A stretch of DNA of 35,494 nt from Clostridiales bacterium (GTDB lineage Bacteria; Bacillota; Clostridia; Peptostreptococcales; Anaerovoracaceae), in NCBI GenBank assembly GCA_009782285.1, contig WRJK01000021.1:1-35494 (forward strand), given 5' to 3'. The stretch's first letter is position 1, and each line of letters begins with the position of its first letter. Below are positions 31,799 through 35,494 of the stretch, piece after piece. The notes below the pieces were generated by a model that saw only the letters and a program-made list of their open reading frames with translations, did not search any database and was not told where the DNA came from. A program made the translations under genes and the position numbers.

Positions 31799-33367
31799 AT
31801 GAAAAAAATAGACAGAAGCAATAAAGTGAGAACTGGCTTTCATCAGGCCAAATGGGACGAGCCTGTGATATTTGAACTTTCCCAAGCCGGCGAACGAGGA
31901 GTTTTGGTTCCTCAAGCTGACCCGGAGGTGCAGGAATGCGCCGGCGACGTGCTGGCGGGCTTGCCGCCCGCTCTGATTAGAAAAACACCGCCTGCGCTGC
32001 CCGAAATATCCCAGCCGCGCGTATTGCGCCATTATGCGCGCCTGTCGCAGCAGACTCTGGGCGCTGACGTCAATATGGAGATCGGGCAGGGCACCTGCAC
32101 AGTAAAATACAGCCCAAAGATCAACGACCAGCTTGCCAGACTGCCCGGCATGGCGGAAATGCACCCGCTGCAGGACGAAAGCACGGCGCAGGGCATACTG
32201 GAGATCTTCCATGCGACAGACCTCTACATGCGCGAAATTTCAGGGATGGACCGCTTCAGCTTCCAACCTGGAGGCGGCAGCCAAGCCATATTGGCAATGG
32301 CTTCCATCGCCTTTGCATACTTTAGCTCGCTGGGCGAAGCAGACAAGCGGGACGAAATAATAACTACCATATATTCCCATCCGTCTGACGCCGCTGCCCC
32401 TCATGTCAAAGGCTACAAAATCATCTACCTCCACCCCGACAAGGACGGCTACCCGGATCTTGAAGCTTTTAAAGACGCAGTAAGTGAACGGACTGCGGGC
32501 TTTTTCGTAGCCAACCCCGAGGACACGGGCGTCTACAACAAAAGAGTGCTTGAGTTCACAAAGCTTGTGCACGAGCATGGAGGGTTGACCGGCTACGACC
32601 AAGCCAACGTCAACGGTCTTTTAGGTGTTACGAGGGCAAAGGAAGCAGGCTTTGACATGTGCTTTTTCAACCTCCACAAATCCTTTTCAACGCCTCATGG
32701 CTGCGGTGGCCCTGCGGTAGGCGCAGTGGGCGTACTCAAACACCTAGAACGCTTCATTCCGGGCCCGCTTATTGATTTTGACGGGGAAAAGTATTGTTTC
32801 AACTATGGTTTTGCTGACACGGAGTTCGGCATCGGCAAGGTGCGCACATTTTACGGCGCAGCACCTGTGGTTCTCAAGACTTACGCTTGGATTCGCAGCA
32901 TGGGGCCGGACGGACTGTACCAAGTAGCGAAAACCTCGGTGCTTAACAACAATTACATGTTCAAAAAACTCATGGAGTTGGACGTCGTTGACGCACCATA
33001 CATACCGGGCAAACAGCGAGTGGAGCAGGTCCGCTACACTCTGGAAAAATTGTTTGAGCAAACCGGTGTTTCCACTGCCGACGTGCAGAGGCGCATGATG
33101 GATTTCGGCATGCATTACTGGCAGAGCCACCACCCCTACTACATCCCAGAGCCAATGACGCTGGAGCCTACAGAAACTCCTTCGAAAGAAGACATTGACG
33201 AATACATCGCCACCTTGAAATACATATTCGAGGAGGCAAAGGCCGACCCCGAACACGTTAAAAGCGCACCGCACAGCAGCGTTTGCCACCAATTGGACGA
33301 AAGCGGCATGGACGACCCTGAAAAATGGGCCATCACTTGGCGCACATACCTGAAGAAATACAAATAG
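31799..33367 (+). CDS. Divergent GcvPB-like protein (glycine dehydrogenase subunit 2 paralogue)
   Basis: A 522-residue homologue of the C-terminal half of P-protein. The PLP lysine is retained in NLHKSFSTPHGCGGP (K294) and the PLP-stacking region in TGYDQANVNGLLG (D267). The C-terminal LEPTETPSKEDIDEYIATL and the late APHSSV match GcvPB. Motifs that differ: the canonical 'GSCTMKYNPKIN' is GTCTVKYSPKIN, 'DSAHGTNPAS' is YSHPSDAAAP (192-201), and the loop after FQPGGGSQAILAM is altered. It therefore looks like a PLP enzyme with a changed substrate pocket. A P-protein needs a lipoylated carrier protein (GcvH); none is encoded nearby. Length is slightly above normal GcvPB (about 480-490). Confidence 0.85.
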   Translation: MKKIDRSNKVRTGFHQAKWDEPVIFELSQAGERGVLVPQADPEVQECAGDVLAGLPPALIRKTPPALPEISQPRVLRHYARLSQQTLGADVNMEIGQGTCTVKYSPKINDQLARLPGMAEMHPLQDESTAQGILEIFHATDLYMREISGMDRFSFQPGGGSQAILAMASIAFAYFSSLGEADKRDEIITTIYSHPSDAAAPHVKGYKIIYLHPDKDGYPDLEAFKDAVSERTAGFFVANPEDTGVYNKRVLEFTKLVHEHGGLTGYDQANVNGLLGVTRAKEAGFDMCFFNLHKSFSTPHGCGGPAVGAVGVLKHLERFIPGPLIDFDGEKYCFNYGFADTEFGIGKVRTFYGAAPVVLKTYAWIRSMGPDGLYQVAKTSVLNNNYMFKKLMELDVVDAPYIPGKQRVEQVRYTLEKLFEQTGVSTADVQRRMMDFGMHYWQSHHPYYIPEPMTLEPTETPSKEDIDEYIATLKYIFEEAKADPEHVKSAPHSSVCHQLDESGMDDPEKWAITWRTYLKKYK

Positions 33368-33383
33368 AGAAAGGATAGTCAGC

Positions 33384-34145
33384 ATGGCAAAATATGAAGA
33401 ATTGAAAGACAAAAGGGTAGTCATAACCGGCGGCGGCAGCGGCATAGGCCAAGCAACCGCTCAACGCTTCGTTGACGAAGGCGCGAGGGTGTGCATCTTC
33501 GACATCAATGAAGCGGCTTTGACCGAAACTTTCCGGCTGATACCAGGCCTAGCGGACACGCAGCTTGTGGACGTAAGCGACGAGGACAGCGTAAAGAACG
33601 GCTTTCTAGCTGTAGACAAAAACTTGGGCGGTATTGACGTCCTCATCTCAAATGCGGGCATCAGCGTTCGAAACCGCTTCATCGACACCGATTTCGCCCA
33701 GTGGCGCAAGGTGATGAGCGTAAACCTTGACGGCATGTTCTTGTGCTGCAAGGAAGCTGTTGTGCGCATGGAAAAGCAGCGGTCAGGCGTAATTCTGATG
33801 ACCGCTTCCAACAACGGCATGGAGGGGCACCCCTTCTACACAGACTACAATGCTTCTAAAGCGGCTGTAATACTGATGGGCCGGACTGTCGCCTTGGAAT
33901 GTGCACCTTGGCTGCGGATAAATTCGGTATGCCCTGGCTACGTGTTAACGCCTATGCAGCGAGCAGAATATTCAGACGAAGCTCTTGCAGTCGTGAACGA
34001 GGGGATACCTATGAAACGCCACGCTGAACCGTCTGAGGTGGCGGCTTTGTACGCATTTTTGGCTTCTGACGAAGCAAAATACATCACTGGCCAGTTCATC
34101 CCCATCGACGGGGGCGAAACAGCGGGCAAATATATCCCCATATGA
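33384..34145 (+). CDS. Short-chain dehydrogenase/reductase (second of operon)
   Basis: A 253-residue classical SDR. TGGGSGIG (15-22), D40 (FDIN) suggesting NAD(H) use, SNAG (89-92), and the triad S142, Y155, K159 (YNASKAA). The end LASDEAKYITGQFIPIDGGE is typical. It is only distantly like the first SDR of the operon, so it probably acts on a different step. A 16-base gap from the GcvPB-like gene and a four-base ATGA overlap with the kinase gene suggest coordinated synthesis. Confidence 0.88.
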   Translation: MAKYEELKDKRVVITGGGSGIGQATAQRFVDEGARVCIFDINEAALTETFRLIPGLADTQLVDVSDEDSVKNGFLAVDKNLGGIDVLISNAGISVRNRFIDTDFAQWRKVMSVNLDGMFLCCKEAVVRMEKQRSGVILMTASNNGMEGHPFYTDYNASKAAVILMGRTVALECAPWLRINSVCPGYVLTPMQRAEYSDEALAVVNEGIPMKRHAEPSEVAALYAFLASDEAKYITGQFIPIDGGETAGKYIPI

Positions 34146-35251
34146 TGAAAAAGCTGGGTTTGATCATTAACCCAATAGCAGGTATGGGCGGCAGCGTGGG
34201 GCTGAAAGGCACGGACGGCGTACTTGACGAAGCGATTCGGCGAGGCGCCGTGCCTCGCGCCGCAGAAAAAGCCCTCCGCTCGCTCATGGTTTTGTTGCCT
34301 CTGCAGGGAGAGTTGACAGTGCTTTGCGCAGGCAAAGAAATGGGCGAGAACGCACTGGAAAGTGCTGGCTTTTCTTATCATGCGGCTTACCAGCCTGTCG
34401 GTTCGCCCTGCTCCGCTGCAGACACCCAAGCAGCGGCGCAGGCTGTTGCCGCTGCAGGGGCTGACATCATCGCTTTTGCCGGGGGCGACGGGACTGCCCG
34501 TGACGTCTGCGCAGCTATAGGCGAGAGCCTGCCTGTGCTGGGCATCCCCGCCGGCGTGAAAATTCATTCGCCTGTATACGCTCAAAGCCCCGAAAAGGCG
34601 GGAGAGCTTTTGCGCCTCTTTCTGACCGGACATACTGCGCTGACCCGAGAAGCCGAGGTGCTTGACATCGATGAAAAGGACTACCGACTGGGCATCCTCA
34701 GCACACGTCTGCACGGCTATTTGACAATCCCATATGAACGCCGCTTCATGCAGGGGGGCAAATCACCCTCGCCTCTGAGCGAAAAATCTCAGCAGCTGGC
34801 AATCGCCGCTTCGGTAGCCGAGGACATGGCTGATAATATTTGCTATTTCGTCGGGCCAGGTTCTACTACCCGTTCCCTGATGGATTTTTTGCAAACAAAA
34901 AACACCCTGCTCGGGGTGGACGTGCTTTGGCAAAAACAGGCTATCGCCACCGATGTTGCAGAGCTGGAAATACTGTCATACATGGACAAAACGCCAGCAA
35001 AGCTGGTCATTACGCCGACAGGTGGCCAAGGGTACCTGCTCGGACGCGGCAACCAGCAAATCAGCCCACATGTGATTAAAAAGCTTGGCAAGCAAAACAT
35101 CATTGTCGCCGCAACCCCTTCCAAACTTGCAGGTTTGAAGGGGTGCCCACTGCTCGTTGATACAGGGGATCCAGACGCGGACGCCCTTTTGCGCGGCTAT
35201 GTCAGAGTCTCAACGGGATACCGCGAAGCCGTTATGTACCCTGTGGAATGA
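34142..35251 (+). CDS. AcoX / ATP-NAD kinase-family protein
   Basis: A 369-residue protein of the NAD kinase-like AcoX family. It begins MMKKLGLIINPIAGMGGSVGLKGTDG, has the nucleotide-binding GGDGTARDV (114-122), GIPAGVKIHSPVYA (134-147), and late TPTGGQGYLLGRGNQQISP. AcoX genes often accompany acetoin/2-oxoacid dehydrogenase operons; here the E1/E2/E3 genes lie 13 kb away. The exact phosphorylated substrate of AcoX is not established. ATG at 34142 overlaps the SDR stop (ATGA), and an alternative ATG follows at once (34145). The 3' end overlaps the convergent CoA-transferase gene by 55 bases. Confidence 0.88.
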   Translation: MMKKLGLIINPIAGMGGSVGLKGTDGVLDEAIRRGAVPRAAEKALRSLMVLLPLQGELTVLCAGKEMGENALESAGFSYHAAYQPVGSPCSAADTQAAAQAVAAAGADIIAFAGGDGTARDVCAAIGESLPVLGIPAGVKIHSPVYAQSPEKAGELLRLFLTGHTALTREAEVLDIDEKDYRLGILSTRLHGYLTIPYERRFMQGGKSPSPLSEKSQQLAIAASVAEDMADNICYFVGPGSTTRSLMDFLQTKNTLLGVDVLWQKQAIATDVAELEILSYMDKTPAKLVITPTGGQGYLLGRGNQQISPHVIKKLGKQNIIVAATPSKLAGLKGCPLLVDTGDPDADALLRGYVRVSTGYREAVMYPVE

Positions 35252-35494
35252 CCAAACCGCTTTTCGAAAGCCTCTGTCAATCCCGCCCTGAATGCCGGGT
35301 GCGCAATGTTGATCAGCGCCTTTGCCCTCTCTACCAGAGTGCGCCCCCGCAGGTTGGCAATGCCGTACTCTGTCACGACGTACTGGACGTCAGCACGGGT
35401 TGTTGTTACAACCGCACCGGCATCCAGCACGGGGACGATGCGGGAAGCCTGCCCTCTTGACGCAGTTGACGGCATTGCAAGTATAGCCTTTCCG
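35197..35494 (-). CDS. Acetyl-CoA hydrolase / CoA-transferase family, C-terminus (partial)
   Basis: The C-terminal 98 residues of a gene entering from the right edge. The segment SRIVPVLDAGAVVTTTRADV, YVVTEYGIANLRGRTLVERA and ALINIAHPAFRAGL are diagnostic for acetyl-CoA hydrolase / 4-hydroxybutyrate CoA-transferase (Cat-type) proteins, which exchange CoA between acyl-CoA and acetate. The last 20 residues or so extend past the usual end and overlap the AcoX-like gene on the opposite strand. The N-terminal catalytic part lies outside the window, so substrate class cannot be judged. The open frame continues through the window end. Confidence 0.85.
   Translation of the reverse strand, partial: GKAILAMPSTASRGQASRIVPVLDAGAVVTTTRADVQYVVTEYGIANLRGRTLVERAKALINIAHPAFRAGLTEAFEKRFGHSTGYITASRYPVETLT

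Noticed and set aside
30380-33367. Annotation of the pair as ordinary glycine cleavage P-protein subunits
   Set aside because: Several active-site motifs are replaced and no gcvT or gcvH is present; a generic 'GcvP-like' label is safer.
1-35494. Search for tRNA, rRNA, insertion sequences, phage attachment sites
   Set aside because: No transposase, integrase, tRNA-like cloverleaf or rRNA sequence could be recognised on either strand by eye.

Overview
The window looks like the chromosome of an anaerobic, probably gut-associated Firmicute of class Clostridia. Evidence: a WalR-type response regulator, a replicative helicase/DnaD block, rplI, a GdpP-type phosphoesterase and rpsR-ssb-rpsF all lie codirectionally, as in the conserved low-GC Gram-positive arrangement. 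Other signs are TTG starts behind strong Shine-Dalgarno sites, a YtrAB-type ABC system and secreted stalk-domain proteins. The base composition is moderate GC. Genus cannot be assigned by eye; Christensenellales or Oscillospirales relatives are plausible.

Layout. (1) 1-7239, minus strand: partial walR with its own promoter, an M23/LysM/G5 cell-wall hydrolase, a DnaD-domain protein carrying the N-terminal domain of a DnaC/DnaI helicase loader but no AAA+ ATPase, dnaB, rplI, and a GdpP-like c-di-AMP phosphodiesterase without its membrane anchor. (2) 7307-14236, minus strand: an alpha-galactoside module (lipoprotein binding protein, two permeases, GH4 alpha-galactosidase) behind two tandem HD-GYP paralogues, sharing one strong promoter. 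It sits between rpsR and gdpP, which are usually close neighbours. (3) 14403-15497, minus: rpsF-ssb-rpsR with a structured leader. (4) 15545-22922, plus: one promoter and five tightly coupled genes, namely a lipoyl E2, an E3, a fused alpha-beta E1, an L-sorbose-1-phosphate reductase (SorE type) and a mannitol-1-phosphate dehydrogenase-like enzyme. (5) 22909-24911, minus: a YtrA-type GntR repressor with ABC ATPase and permease. (6) 24967-29468, plus: a DUF4261-like protein, a secreted cysteine-pair protein, an Imm11-like immunity protein without a visible toxin, and a secreted proline-rich stalk-domain protein. (7) 29558-35251, plus: an apparent operon of SDR, GcvPA-like, GcvPB-like, SDR and AcoX-type kinase, facing a truncated acetyl-CoA hydrolase/CoA-transferase gene.

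The strongest candidates for something new are region 7 and the helicase-loader gene. In region 7, a glycine-decarboxylase-like pair has lost recognisable P-protein substrate motifs while keeping the PLP lysine. It is packed with two SDRs and an AcoX-family kinase and has no GcvT or GcvH nearby, which suggests a PLP-dependent pathway on a substrate other than glycine. The DnaD/DnaC-N protein implies a helicase-binding adaptor without its own ATPase. Region 4 is also unusual because it joins a lipoyl 2-oxoacid dehydrogenase complex to hexitol-phosphate dehydrogenases. All functional statements are inferred from reading the sequence; no database search was run.
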